A stretch of DNA of 64,000 nucleotides from Acidimicrobiaceae bacterium (lineage in GTDB: Bacteria > Actinomycetota > Acidimicrobiia > Acidimicrobiales > Ilumatobacteraceae), in the NCBI GenBank assembly GCA_020637235.1, contig JACJWG010000019.1, positions 1 through 64,000 of the forward strand, given 5' to 3'. Under the pieces are notes generated by a model. That model had not been told where the DNA came from. It saw nothing but the letters and a program-made list of their open reading frames with translations, and did no database searches. The position numbers and the translations under genes are program-made. Shown here piece by piece: positions 37,075 to 46,641 of the stretch (its first letter is position 1; each line of letters opens with the position of its first letter).

Positions 37075-37422
37075 ATGGCGTGGGAGCGACGCGACGGGTA
37101 CCGCCTGTGGATCGGCGGTCCGGTGCCGCCGGGCGCCGACGGCATCACGCTCGGGTCGCTCGTGGTGGTGCGGTCGCGGGCCGTGGCGTCGCCGATGTTG
37201 TTGCTGCACGAGCAGGTGCACGTCCGTCAGTGGCGACGCCACGGCGTGATCGGCTTCCTGGTGCGCTACCTCGGTGCCTACGCGATCGGACGGCTGCGCC
37301 GGCGGGACCACCGGGGCGCGTACCTGCACATCCCGCTCGAGATCGAGGCCGACTGGGTGGCCAGGCGTTCGATCGCGACGGCGATCACGGATCCGGCCGA
37401 GACCGAGGTGGCGCGGTCCTGA
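37075..37422 (+). CDS. Small HExxH-containing putative metalloprotease
   Basis: Protein of 115 residues carrying a zincin-type motif LLLHEQVHVRQW (His45, Glu46, His49) and a downstream acidic cluster PLEIEADW that could supply the third zinc ligand (Glu91). It has no signal peptide or membrane helix. At this size it is a minimal zincin or a non-catalytic relative; I do not recognise a named family. It lies between ybbN and comEA, all on the plus strand. An upstream in-frame GTG would add 13 residues but has no ribosome binding site. Confidence 0.75.
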   Translation: MAWERRDGYRLWIGGPVPPGADGITLGSLVVVRSRAVASPMLLLHEQVHVRQWRRHGVIGFLVRYLGAYAIGRLRRRDHRGAYLHIPLEIEADWVARRSIATAITDPAETEVARS

Positions 37423-37504
37423 CCCGCCGATAGGGTCCGCAGCGCATCCCCCGAGTCCCCGTCGGCTGGCGCATCAGCGCCGCCTGCGACGTCGGAGGTG
37501 TGCC

Positions 37505-38296
37505 GTGAACGAGCTGGACGACCTGGTGCCGCGACCCGAGCCGGGCCGACCCGTCGGCGAGCGTCTTCGTGGCTGGATCCGGTGGTTCGGGATCGGCCGG
37601 CTGTTGTCCGTCGCGGTGTCCGTGGCGCTGGTGGGTGCCGGGGGCTACTGGTTGGTGGCGCCGCCGCCCACGCCGGTCGAGGCCTCGTTGCCGATGGCCG
37701 CGCCGGTCACGGCGACGACGCCGGCGTCCGGTTCGCCGGCTGGTGCCGCCGGCACCGACACGGCGGCAGCGACGGTCGGCTCGTCGGACGCGGGCGCCGC
37801 CGGCGCCGGACCGCCCACGACGCCGGGTCCTCCGCCGGAGCTCGTGGTGCACGTGGCGGGAGCCGTGGCGATGCCCGGGGTGCAGCGTCTGGCGCCCGGG
37901 GCCCGCGTGGTCGACGCCGTCGTGGCCGCGGGTGGCTTCGCGGGCGACGCGCACGCCGACGCGGTCAACCTGGCGGCGCCGCTGCGCGACGGCGATCGGG
38001 TGTACGTGCCTCACCTCGACGACGCCGTGCCCGTACCGGTCGGGGTCACCGGCGCCGGCACGTCGGGTGCGCCCGGCGCGACGGATGATGCGAGCGGCGC
38101 CCCCGGGCCGGTGTCGATCAACACGGCGTCGGCCGAGCAGCTCGACCAGCTGCCGGGGGTGGGCCCGGCGACGGCGGCGGCGATCGTTCGGCATCGCGAG
38201 GACCACGGGCCGTTCGCGTCGATCGACGACCTCGGCGACGTCACCGGGATCGGCCCGGTGAAGCTCGATGCACTGCGTCCGCTGGTGGTGCTGTGA
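37505..38296 (+). CDS. comEA: DNA-binding competence protein ComEA
   Basis: DNA uptake receptor of 263 residues. One membrane anchor at about 34-55 (LLSVAVSVALVGAGGYWLV), an Ala/Thr/Pro-rich spacer, an SLBB domain (LVVHVAGAVAMPGVQRLAPG...DGDRVYVPHL) and C-terminal helix-hairpin-helix repeats (INTASAEQLDQLPGVGPATA, FASIDDLGDVTGIGPVKLD). The start is GTG at 37505, with GGAGG seven bases upstream. In most bacteria comEC follows directly; here an opposing gene of 669 bp lies between the two. Confidence 0.95.
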   Translation: MNELDDLVPRPEPGRPVGERLRGWIRWFGIGRLLSVAVSVALVGAGGYWLVAPPPTPVEASLPMAAPVTATTPASGSPAGAAGTDTAAATVGSSDAGAAGAGPPTTPGPPPELVVHVAGAVAMPGVQRLAPGARVVDAVVAAGGFAGDAHADAVNLAAPLRDGDRVYVPHLDDAVPVPVGVTGAGTSGAPGATDDASGAPGPVSINTASAEQLDQLPGVGPATAAAIVRHREDHGPFASIDDLGDVTGIGPVKLDALRPLVVL

Positions 38297-38317
38297 ACGG
38301 GCCGGACGCGCAGGCGC

Positions 38318-38986
38318 CTAGAGCAGCACGCGGCCGAGCACCAGGTTGGCCGCCACCACGGCCAGCACGGCGCCGAGCCACACGCACGCCGCCAGCCACA
38401 GCAGCTCACCCCAGAATCGGCCCCACCCGGCGCTCGGCACCCGAGTGGCGCGTTGTGCGGCGAAGGCGCCCAGCACGAACCACAGGCCGGCGCTGGCCGC
38501 GACCGCTGCCGTCACGGCACCCGTCCCCGAGCGCAGCGGCGCCCCGAACGCCGGCAGCAGTGGGGCCGCCAGCAACGCGAGCCCGAACCCACCGATGCCG
38601 CGCCCCGTTCCCTCACTGGCGCGCAACGTCCACCAGGCCGCGATGCCGATCACCGCGGGCAGCAGCAACCCGACGAACGCGCCGGTCCGCCGGATGCGGC
38701 GGCGCACGGCTCGATCGGTCGGTGGCGCCGTGGGTGCGGCGGGTGGCATCGGCACGACCGCCGGTTGCACCATCGTGCCGGTCGGCGACGCCGCGTCCGG
38801 CCTGCCGCTGCTGGCGTTGGTCGCCGCGCGCGATGGCTGGCGACGGTCTGGCGTGCGGGGTGGGCGTGGCGGTGCGCTCGACGGGCGGTCGGTCGATGGT
38901 TCGGACACGCGGCCCGCACCACGTCGTTCGAGGGCTTCCAGCCCCGAGAGCGCGTCGCGAGGGCGATCTCGGCGCTGCGGGTCCAT
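38318..38986 (-). CDS. Hypothetical membrane protein between comEA and comEC
   Basis: Protein of 222 residues that I do not recognise. The first 95 residues are Arg/Pro/Ser-rich and probably disordered and cytoplasmic. Then come four or five hydrophobic segments (RTGAFVGLLLPAVIGIAAWW, GIGGFGLALLAAPLLPAFGA, AVAASAGLWFVLGAFAA, ELLWLAACVWLGAVLAVVAA). Its ATG (38984-38986) shares the CATG tetramer with the comEC ATG on the other strand. Its position splits the usual comEA-comEC pair. A role in DNA uptake is only guilt by association. Confidence 0.75.
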   Translation of the reverse strand: MDPQRRDRPRDALSGLEALERRGAGRVSEPSTDRPSSAPPRPPRTPDRRQPSRAATNASSGRPDAASPTGTMVQPAVVPMPPAAPTAPPTDRAVRRRIRRTGAFVGLLLPAVIGIAAWWTLRASEGTGRGIGGFGLALLAAPLLPAFGAPLRSGTGAVTAAVAASAGLWFVLGAFAAQRATRVPSAGWGRFWGELLWLAACVWLGAVLAVVAANLVLGRVLL

Positions 38987-40430
38987 GAGCGCAGCGTACG
39001 AGACCGAGCCGCGCCGATGGCGGCAGCCGTGGACCGACGCCGAGGTGTGGCTGCTCGCCGGTGCCGTGGTGCCGGCCGTGTGGCTCGGTCGGCAGCCGCT
39101 CGTGGCGGTGTGCTGGGCGATCGTCGTCGTGGCGGTCCGACGTTCGCCGCGCCGGGTGACGCTGGCGCTCGGCGCGGGGGTGTTGTCGATCGTCGGCGCC
39201 GCCCGGTCCGAGCAGGCGTGGCGTGACGTCGAGCCCCGGCAACTGGGCGACTTCGCCGGGTGGGCCCGCCTGGCCTCGGATCCCGAGCCCGTCGGCGCAG
39301 GCGTGACCGTGGTGCTCGAGATCGAGGGCGAGCGGTTCCGCACCATCGCCTACGGTTCTCCCCGGCGCCGGCTCGTCGACCGTCAGGCGGGCGACCTCGC
39401 CGAGGTCCGGGGTGAGCGCGTCGAGCTCGGCGACGGCGATCGGTGGCTGCGCACCCGGCACGTGGTCGGTCGGTTCCGGCTCGACCGGGTGGGGGCGACG
39501 ACCGAGGGAGCCGCGCTCGATCGCGCCAGCAACCGGCTCCGCGACCGGCTGCGCGATGCCGCGTCGGCGACGATGGGCGACGACGACGCCGCCCTGTTCA
39601 CCGGGTTGGTGGTCGGCGACGACGTGCGCCAACGCGACCAGGTCGTCGATCGGTTCCGCGCGGTCGGTCTCAGTCATCTGACGGCCGTGTCCGGACAGAA
39701 CGTCGCGTATGTCATCTCGGTCGCCGGGGTGTGGTTGCGGCGGCTGCGGCCGTGGTGGCGGTTGGGTGCGACGTGGGGCCTGATCGCCTGGTTCGTGGTG
39801 CTCACCCGGGTGGAGCCGTCGGTGGTGCGGGCCGGGGTGATGGCCGGGCTCGGGGCGTTGGCCGTGGCGACGGGTCGCGATCGTTCGGTGCCACGGTTGC
39901 TGGCGCTCACCGTGGCCGTGCTCACACTGGTCGATCCGTTGTTGGTGTGGTCGGTGGGGTTCTGGTTGTCGTGTGGCGCGACGGCTGGGGTGTCGATCGT
40001 GGGGCCGTGGCTGGTGCGCCGGTGGCGTGGGCCGGTGTGGTTGGCGTTGCCGCTCTCGAGCACGGTGGGAGCGCAGATCGGGGTGCTGGTGCCGAGCGTG
40101 GTGGTGTTCGGGCGGATGCCGGCGCTCGGTGTCGTGGCGAACCTGCTCGCCATCCCGGTGGCGGGGTTCGTGATGCTGGTCGGGATGCCGGCGGCGCTGC
40201 TGGCGTCGGTGGTGCCCGGTGCGGTGGCGACGGTGGTGATGGCGCCTGCGGCGTTCGGGACGCACTGGGTGGCCACGGTGGCCGAGCTGGCCGAACGGTT
40301 CGCACCCGAGGGCGCGGCGGCCACGACGGTGTGGGCGGTGCAGGTGGTGCTCGCCCTCTGGTGGTGGCGCAGGCCCCGGGCCGGGCATGATGAGACGACC
40401 ATGAACGAGCCGTCGAGGATCCGGGTGTGA
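38985..40430 (+). CDS. comEC: ComEC/Rec2-type DNA channel lacking the metallo-beta-lactamase domain
   Basis: Membrane protein of 481 residues. Two N-terminal helices are followed by an OB-fold-like region (about 72-145) and the polytopic competence domain with the hallmark GLSHLTAVSGQNVAYVISV. Canonical ComEC proteins are 700-800 residues and end in a metallo-beta-lactamase domain; here the protein stops after the competence domain (ALWWWRRPRAGHDETTMNEP), with no downstream beta-lactamase gene. The nuclease-like function must be dispensable or supplied elsewhere. The start codon lies in the same CATG as the divergent membrane gene; the stop overlaps the holA GTG by four bases. Confidence 0.9.
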   Translation: MSAAYETEPRRWRQPWTDAEVWLLAGAVVPAVWLGRQPLVAVCWAIVVVAVRRSPRRVTLALGAGVLSIVGAARSEQAWRDVEPRQLGDFAGWARLASDPEPVGAGVTVVLEIEGERFRTIAYGSPRRRLVDRQAGDLAEVRGERVELGDGDRWLRTRHVVGRFRLDRVGATTEGAALDRASNRLRDRLRDAASATMGDDDAALFTGLVVGDDVRQRDQVVDRFRAVGLSHLTAVSGQNVAYVISVAGVWLRRLRPWWRLGATWGLIAWFVVLTRVEPSVVRAGVMAGLGALAVATGRDRSVPRLLALTVAVLTLVDPLLVWSVGFWLSCGATAGVSIVGPWLVRRWRGPVWLALPLSSTVGAQIGVLVPSVVVFGRMPALGVVANLLAIPVAGFVMLVGMPAALLASVVPGAVATVVMAPAAFGTHWVATVAELAERFAPEGAAATTVWAVQVVLALWWWRRPRAGHDETTMNEPSRIRV

Positions 40431-41407
40431 CCGTCCATCTGCTGTCGGGTGACGACGAGTCACTGGTGCTGTCCGGCCTCACCGAACTCGTCCACCGTCT
40501 CGTGGGCGATGGCGACCGTTCGCTGATGGTCGACGAGTTCGACGCCCCCGACTACGAGCTGCGGTCGGTGGTCGACGCAGCGCAGACGGCGCCGTTCCTG
40601 ACCGACCACCGGGTCGTGATCGCTCGCGAGATCGGCCGGTTCACCGCCGACGACGTCGCGCCCTTGGTGGCGTACCTGGCCGATCCGCTGCCGACCACGC
40701 ACCTGGTGCTCGTCGCCGGAGGTGGGCGGATGCCGAAGTCGCTGTCCGACGCGGTGAAGTCGTCGGGCGCGCAGACGATCGACACCTCGCCGCCGTCGAA
40801 GGCGAAGGACCGCACGGCATGGATCGAGCAGCAGTTCGCTGCCGACGGGTTGCGCCTCGACGCGCAGGCGTTGCACGCCGTGGCGACCTGGATGGGGGAG
40901 GATGCCGGTCGGCTGCAGGGTGTGATCGACACCCTCGGCAGCACCTACGGCACCGGGCACAAGCTGCGCCCCGACGACGTGCGTCCGTTCCTCGGGGAGG
41001 CGGGTGGGGTGCCGCCCTGGGACCTCACGGACGCGATCGATCGCGGCGACACCACCCGCTCACTCGACCTGCTCCACCGGATGACCGGCGCGGGCGGGCG
41101 GCATCCGCTGCAGGTGATGGCGATCCTGCACGGCCACTACGCCAAGCTGCTGAAGCTCGACGGCGCCGATGCACGCGACGAGGCGTCGGCCGCTGCGGTG
41201 CTCGGCATCAAGCCCGGCTTCCCGGCGCGCAAGGCGCTCGACCAGTATCGACGGCTCTCGGGCACCGGCGTCACCCGTGCCATCGCACTGCTCGCCCAGG
41301 CCGACCTCGACCTGCGCGGGGCCAAGGACTGGCCGGAGGAGCTGGTGATGGAGGTGCTCGTCGCCCGGCTGAGCAAGCTGGCCGCCCCGGCGGGCGCCCG
41401 TCGCTGA
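40427..41407 (+). CDS. holA: DNA polymerase III subunit delta
   Basis: Clamp-loader delta subunit of 326 residues. It opens VTVHLLSGDDESLVLSGLTE and shows the delta pattern DEFDAPDYELRSVVDAAQTAPF, RVVIAREIG, LVLVAGGGRMPKSLSDAV and a C-terminal helical collar domain (HPLQVMAILHGHYAKLL, LDLRGAKDWPEELVMEVLVARL). It opens the beta sliding clamp within the DnaX complex. The start is GTG at 40427, overlapping the comEC stop by four bases, which predicts translational coupling. Classic synteny comEC-holA-rpsT. Confidence 0.95.
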   Translation: MTVHLLSGDDESLVLSGLTELVHRLVGDGDRSLMVDEFDAPDYELRSVVDAAQTAPFLTDHRVVIAREIGRFTADDVAPLVAYLADPLPTTHLVLVAGGGRMPKSLSDAVKSSGAQTIDTSPPSKAKDRTAWIEQQFAADGLRLDAQALHAVATWMGEDAGRLQGVIDTLGSTYGTGHKLRPDDVRPFLGEAGGVPPWDLTDAIDRGDTTRSLDLLHRMTGAGGRHPLQVMAILHGHYAKLLKLDGADARDEASAAAVLGIKPGFPARKALDQYRRLSGTGVTRAIALLAQADLDLRGAKDWPEELVMEVLVARLSKLAAPAGARR

Positions 41408-41425
41408 CGCCCGAGCCGAAAACGA

Positions 41426-41458
41426 CGACGAGCCCGGGCACGGGGCCCGGGCTCGTCG
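41426..41458. terminator. Bidirectional terminator between holA and rpsT
   Basis: Perfect 14-bp stem: CGACGAGCCCGGGC (41426-41439), loop ACGGG, GCCCGGGCTCGTCG (41445-41458). Read on the minus strand it is followed by TTTT, so it suits rpsT best; on the plus strand it ends holA without a T tract. Confidence 0.85.
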
Positions 41459-41483
41459 AACGACGTGATGACGCGGCGGCGGC

Positions 41484-41738
41484 TCAGCCGGCGGCGTTGA
41501 TCTTCTTCATCAAGCGGGCCTTGCGGCGGGCTGCCTGGTTCTTGTGGATGACACCCTTGGCGGCGGCCATGTCGAGGCGCTTGACGGCGAGGCGAACGGC
41601 CTCGTCGGCGTGGTCGGTGCCGGCAGCGCTGAGGGCGGTCTTGGTGCGGGTCTTGAGCTCGCTCTTGATCGCCTTGTTGCGCGCCGCGGCCTTCGCGTTC
41701 GTCAGGATGCGCTTCTTCTGGCTCTTGATGTTGGCCAT
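41484..41738 (-). CDS. rpsT: 30S ribosomal protein S20
   Basis: Ribosomal protein of 84 residues, basic and helical, beginning MANIKSQKKRILTNAKAAAR and ending ARRKARLMKKINAAG. It binds 16S rRNA at the bottom of the 30S body. Orientation opposite to holA and lepA is usual for this locus. A GGAG sequence lies upstream in a leader of about 60 bases that begins with a small hairpin. Start at 41736-41738; upstream in-frame sequence is not S20-like. Confidence 0.97.
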   Translation of the reverse strand: MANIKSQKKRILTNAKAAARNKAIKSELKTRTKTALSAAGTDHADEAVRLAVKRLDMAAAKGVIHKNQAARRKARLMKKINAAG

Positions 41739-41784
41739 GGTGGTTCGTGTGTCTCCTCGATCGGTCGCCCTGGCGCCCTCGTGT

Positions 41785-41811
41785 GGCTGCGCAAAGCAGC
41801 CCTGGATGATA
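41785..41811 (-). promoter_or_regulatory. rpsT promoter -10 and leader hairpin
   Basis: On the minus strand TATCAT (41811-41806) is a good -10 box. The transcript would begin near 41799 and at once contain a 6-bp stem (GGCTGC 41785-41790, GCAGCC 41796-41801, loop of five). The hairpin may affect stability or S20 autoregulation. Confidence 0.45.
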
Positions 41812-41905
41812 TCAGCGGCCGGTAGAGTCACCACACCCCGATGAGCGCGCTCGCCGCGCCCGGACCGACCCTCCCGCCGCAGGCCGCTGGACCCGTTTGG
41901 ACCCC

Positions 41906-43690
<1,785 letters not shown>

Positions 43691-43738
43691 TCGGCGGGCC
43701 ACCGGCGCCGGGTCGCCGGGCGTGTGATACTCGCCTCG

Positions 43739-45328
43739 ATGGCCTCGCGACCGGCGACCGTCGACGCTCCGGAACCGCCGCGCCGCGCCCGGCTGTCCGA
43801 GCTGGTGCTCGGACCGCCCGCCGCTCGTCGGCTCACGCTCGCGCACGGTCTCGACGACGTCGCCGACTCGGCGATCAACCTGTCGCTCGTCGGGTCGCTG
43901 TTCTTCAGCGTGTCGCTCGAAGCGTCGCGTAGTCGGATCCTGCTGTACCTGCTGCTGACCGCGGCACCGCTCGCGCTCGTGGCCCCGCTCGTGGGACCGC
44001 TGCTCGACCGGCTGCGTGCCGGTTACCGAGGCGTGGTGGTGGCGTCGCAGTTGGTCCGCGCGCTGCTCGCCCTCGCACTGGCGAGCAGCTTGCTCAGCCT
44101 CGCCTTCTACCCGCTGGTGTTCGGCGTGCTGCTGTCGCGCAAGGCGTATGCGCTCGCCAAGACGGCGCTGTTGCCCCAGTTGGTGCCCGAACGGCACGAG
44201 TTGGTGCGGGCGAGCGGACATCTCGCTCGCGTCGGCACGGTGCTCGGAGGCGCCGGGACTGCCGTGGCAGGCGGTGTGATCGCGATCGGCGGGGTGACCT
44301 GGCTGCCGCTCGTGGCCGCGGCCGGGTATCTCGTCGCGGCGCTCGTGAGCACCACGATCGACGGTGGTGCCCGACCGAGCCCCGTGGCGGGTGCGATCGT
44401 GCGGGCGGAGACGCCGCCGTCGGTGCGGCAGGCGGCGGTGTCGGTCGCTGCGCTCCGAGCGGCCTCCGGCGCGCTCACGTTCCTCCTCGCGCTCGCGATC
44501 AAGCGCGGTGGTGGGGACGAGTGGATCTTCGCCGCTGCGCTCGTGGCCGCCGGCGTCGGCTCGTTCCTCGGCACGATGGTGTCGTCGCGCCTGCATCGGC
44601 GGCTCCCGACCGATCGAGTGATCCTGCTGGCGCTGGTGGTGCCCGGGGTGATCTCCGCGTTCGGGGTGCTCACCATCGGCAGCGGTGCGATCGTGGCGAT
44701 CGCCGCGACGATCGGCCTGGCCGGCAGCGTGGCCTCGCGCACGATGGACGTGAACTACACGAGGGTGCCCGACTCGGTGCGTGGACGCGTGATCGCGTGG
44801 GTCGAGCTCGGGTTCCAGCTCGCGAACGTCACGGGAGCGGTGCTCGCCGTGTCGGCGGCGCCGAGTCCGCGGCTCGGGTTCGCCGTGGTGGCCGTGGTGC
44901 TCGTCCTGGCGGCGCTCGCGACGGCGTCGCGCATGCGGGTGAGCCTGCGCCGCGAGGCCGGCCGGTGGTTGCTCGGCACCCCGATCGCCACGGATGCGCT
45001 CGACCTGCCGTTCGCGTTGCTCGCCGAGGCCGTGCGGGTGTCGGAGCGCGGTGACCACCGCATGGCGGTGGTGGTGGCCGACGCGGCGGTGCGTGTGGCA
45101 TCGGTCGCCGACGACTCGGCGTCCACGGGTGCGCTGCCGGCTCCCGAGTGGATCGCCGTCGCCGGGCTGGTGGCGGCCGTCGTCGCGGGCCGGACCGAGG
45201 CGAGTGCGGCGACGGTGGTGCGGGTCGTCGAAGCCGCCGACGCGGCGGTGCGGGCGATGCGCCCGGCCGTCGACCCGGCCGTCGACCCGGCCGCGCCGGT
45301 TCAGCCGTCGTCGGAGGCCGCGTCCTGA
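43739..45328 (+). CDS. MFS transporter with extended C-terminus
   Basis: Membrane protein of 529 residues with about twelve hydrophobic segments (LLYLLLTAAPLALVAPLVGP, ALVVPGVISAFGVLTIGSGA) and an MFS-like VASRTMDVNYTRVPDSVRGR loop. A C-terminal cytoplasmic region of about 110 residues (LDLPFALLAEAVRVSERGDH onward) ends in DPAVDPAAP repeats. An extended -10 TGTGATACT lies seven bases before the ATG at 43739, supporting this start over the in-frame GTG at 43724. Its last 28 bp overlap the 3' end of the convergent lipoprotein gene. The substrate is unknown. Confidence 0.82.
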   Translation: MASRPATVDAPEPPRRARLSELVLGPPAARRLTLAHGLDDVADSAINLSLVGSLFFSVSLEASRSRILLYLLLTAAPLALVAPLVGPLLDRLRAGYRGVVVASQLVRALLALALASSLLSLAFYPLVFGVLLSRKAYALAKTALLPQLVPERHELVRASGHLARVGTVLGGAGTAVAGGVIAIGGVTWLPLVAAAGYLVAALVSTTIDGGARPSPVAGAIVRAETPPSVRQAAVSVAALRAASGALTFLLALAIKRGGGDEWIFAAALVAAGVGSFLGTMVSSRLHRRLPTDRVILLALVVPGVISAFGVLTIGSGAIVAIAATIGLAGSVASRTMDVNYTRVPDSVRGRVIAWVELGFQLANVTGAVLAVSAAPSPRLGFAVVAVVLVLAALATASRMRVSLRREAGRWLLGTPIATDALDLPFALLAEAVRVSERGDHRMAVVVADAAVRVASVADDSASTGALPAPEWIAVAGLVAAVVAGRTEASAATVVRVVEAADAAVRAMRPAVDPAVDPAAPVQPSSEAAS

Positions 45329-45855
45329 TCCTCGGGTGTCGCGATCTGCTCGGGCGAGCCGAGGAGCCGCCAGCCGTCAGCGCCTCGTTCGAGCTCGAAA
45401 CGCAGGGTCAGGAACTGCTCGTCGCTCAGGTGCAGGTCGACGTCGGCGAGCACCGGATCGGCCATCTGGTCGACAGGCGGGAGCCGCAGCAGCACGCCGT
45501 CGTCGGCCGCGACCAGGTGCCCGTCGACGTCGGCGAGGGCTTCGTCACGGACGTCGATGAACCGCACGTCGGCCACGTCGGCGACCGCAGCGATCAGATC
45601 GGTCTGCACGCCGAGCGGGATGGTCGCGCCGTCGCCCCGGGGTTCGACGAAGACCGGGAGGGGTTCGGGATCGTCGGCCTGGGACGCCGCGAACCAGGTG
45701 ACGATCGCGGTGTAGACCGCAGCCGAACGATCGGTGACCGGGTCGGGCCTCGGGTCTTCGCCGCACGCCGACAGGGCGGACCCGAGCGCTGCCGCGACGA
45801 GGCACCACCGAGGGCCGCGACGGCGTTGCGGCGAGGAAGCGCGCGCAGTCGACAC
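45301..45855 (-). CDS. Putative lipoprotein
   Basis: Secreted protein of 184 residues with a lipoprotein signal peptide: RRRGPRWCLVAAALGSALSAC with the lipobox cysteine at 31. The mature part (TAIVTWFAASQADDPEPLPV, VADVRFIDVRDEALADVDG, FLTLRFELERGADGWRLLG) looks like a small alpha/beta fold, but I know no family. The start chosen is GTG 45855; a longer frame reaches 45942 but would be encoded by the hairpin repeat and is Arg-rich. The stop lies inside the convergent MFS gene, overlapping by 28 bp. Confidence 0.7.
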   Translation of the reverse strand: MSTARASSPQRRRGPRWCLVAAALGSALSACGEDPRPDPVTDRSAAVYTAIVTWFAASQADDPEPLPVFVEPRGDGATIPLGVQTDLIAAVADVADVRFIDVRDEALADVDGHLVAADDGVLLRLPPVDQMADPVLADVDLHLSDEQFLTLRFELERGADGWRLLGSPEQIATPEDQDAASDDG

Positions 45856-45905
45856 GAGGCCGAGGGTAGTGCGACCCGTCACCGCCTGCCCGCGCACGGT
45901 GCTTC

Positions 45906-46046
45906 GTGAGCGCGATGCGCACCGGCGGCGCATTCGGCTCACGTACGGGTTGGTTTCGTGAGTGCGATGCGCACGGGCAGCGCATTCGGCTCACGTACGG
46001 GTCGGTTTCGTGAGCGCGATGCGCACGGGCTGCGCATTCGGCTCAC
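45906..46046. repeat. Three tandem 37-bp hairpin units at exact 52-bp spacing
   Basis: Units at 45906-45942, 45958-45994 and 46010-46046 share the layout GTGAGC-GCG-ATGCGC-loop7-GCGCAT-TCG-GCTCAC. The outer and inner 6-bp arms pair perfectly; the 3-base layer between them is mostly unpaired. Unit 2 has GTGAGT, which still pairs as G-U. The spacer is nearly constant (GTACGGGTYGGTTTC). They lie between the divergent lipoprotein and sigma factor genes. They look like REP-type or operator elements. Confidence 0.88.
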
Positions 46047-46143
46047 GAAGAAAGTCGGATTCGTTGCAGCGCGACGGGGTGGTCGGGCGTGTGTCCGATC
46101 GATGGATGCCACACTTGCCCTGCCGTACCGGGGGACCGACCAC

Positions 46144-46641
46144 ATGACCGACGCCGAGCTCACGCTCGACCTGACCGTCCCGTTCGAGGACTTCTACCGC
46201 CGCGAATACCCGAGTCTGGTCGCCGTGGCGACGGCGATGCTCGGGTCGTTCGAGTCGGCCGAGGACCTCACCCAGGACACGATGGTGAAGTCGTTCGTGC
46301 GCTGGGATCGGGTCCGCCGGCTGGAGCGCCCCGGGGGCTGGGCCCACCGGGTGCTCCTGCACGCGTGCACCAGTTGGTGGCGACGTCGCCGGACCGAGGC
46401 AGCGTTCCTCGCCCGGCAGCGTCGCGTCGAACCGGCCGTGGCGGGTCCGTCACCGGAGGCGATGGCGTTCTGGGGAGCCGTGCGACAGCTCCCCGAACGT
46501 CCCCGCCGGGTGATGGTCCTGTACTACGCCGGCGACCGGTCGGTGGCCGAGGTGGCGTCCATCCTCGACGTGCCCGAAGGGACCGTCCGTTCCGACCTCA
46601 CCCGGGCGCGCGCTGCGCTCGCCACCCAACTGGGAGCATGA
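46144..46641 (+). CDS. ECF sigma factor (SigE/SigM-like)
   Basis: Extracytoplasmic-function sigma factor of 165 residues. Region 2 is FEDFYRREYPSLVAVATAML...AEDLTQDTMVKSFVRWDRV; region 4 is LPERPRRVMVLYYAGDRSVA...ILDVPEGTVRSDLTRAR. This resembles the actinobacterial SigE-family/SigM-like group. The ATG at 46144 has GGGGGA about nine bases upstream. Its stop overlaps the start of the downstream membrane protein gene (ATGA), the usual arrangement for sigma and anti-sigma partners. The upstream hairpin array lies in its promoter region. Confidence 0.92.
   Translation: MTDAELTLDLTVPFEDFYRREYPSLVAVATAMLGSFESAEDLTQDTMVKSFVRWDRVRRLERPGGWAHRVLLHACTSWWRRRRTEAAFLARQRRVEPAVAGPSPEAMAFWGAVRQLPERPRRVMVLYYAGDRSVAEVASILDVPEGTVRSDLTRARAALATQLGA

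Noticed and set aside
45906..46046. CRISPR array
   Set aside because: Only three units; the spacers are themselves repeated and only 15 bases long, the units are long palindromes, and no cas gene is near.
45939..46163. Short minus-strand ORFs across the hairpin array
   Set aside because: Their peptides are translations of the repeat (Arg/Ala/Pro-rich, repeating every 52 bp frame shift) and have no independent support.
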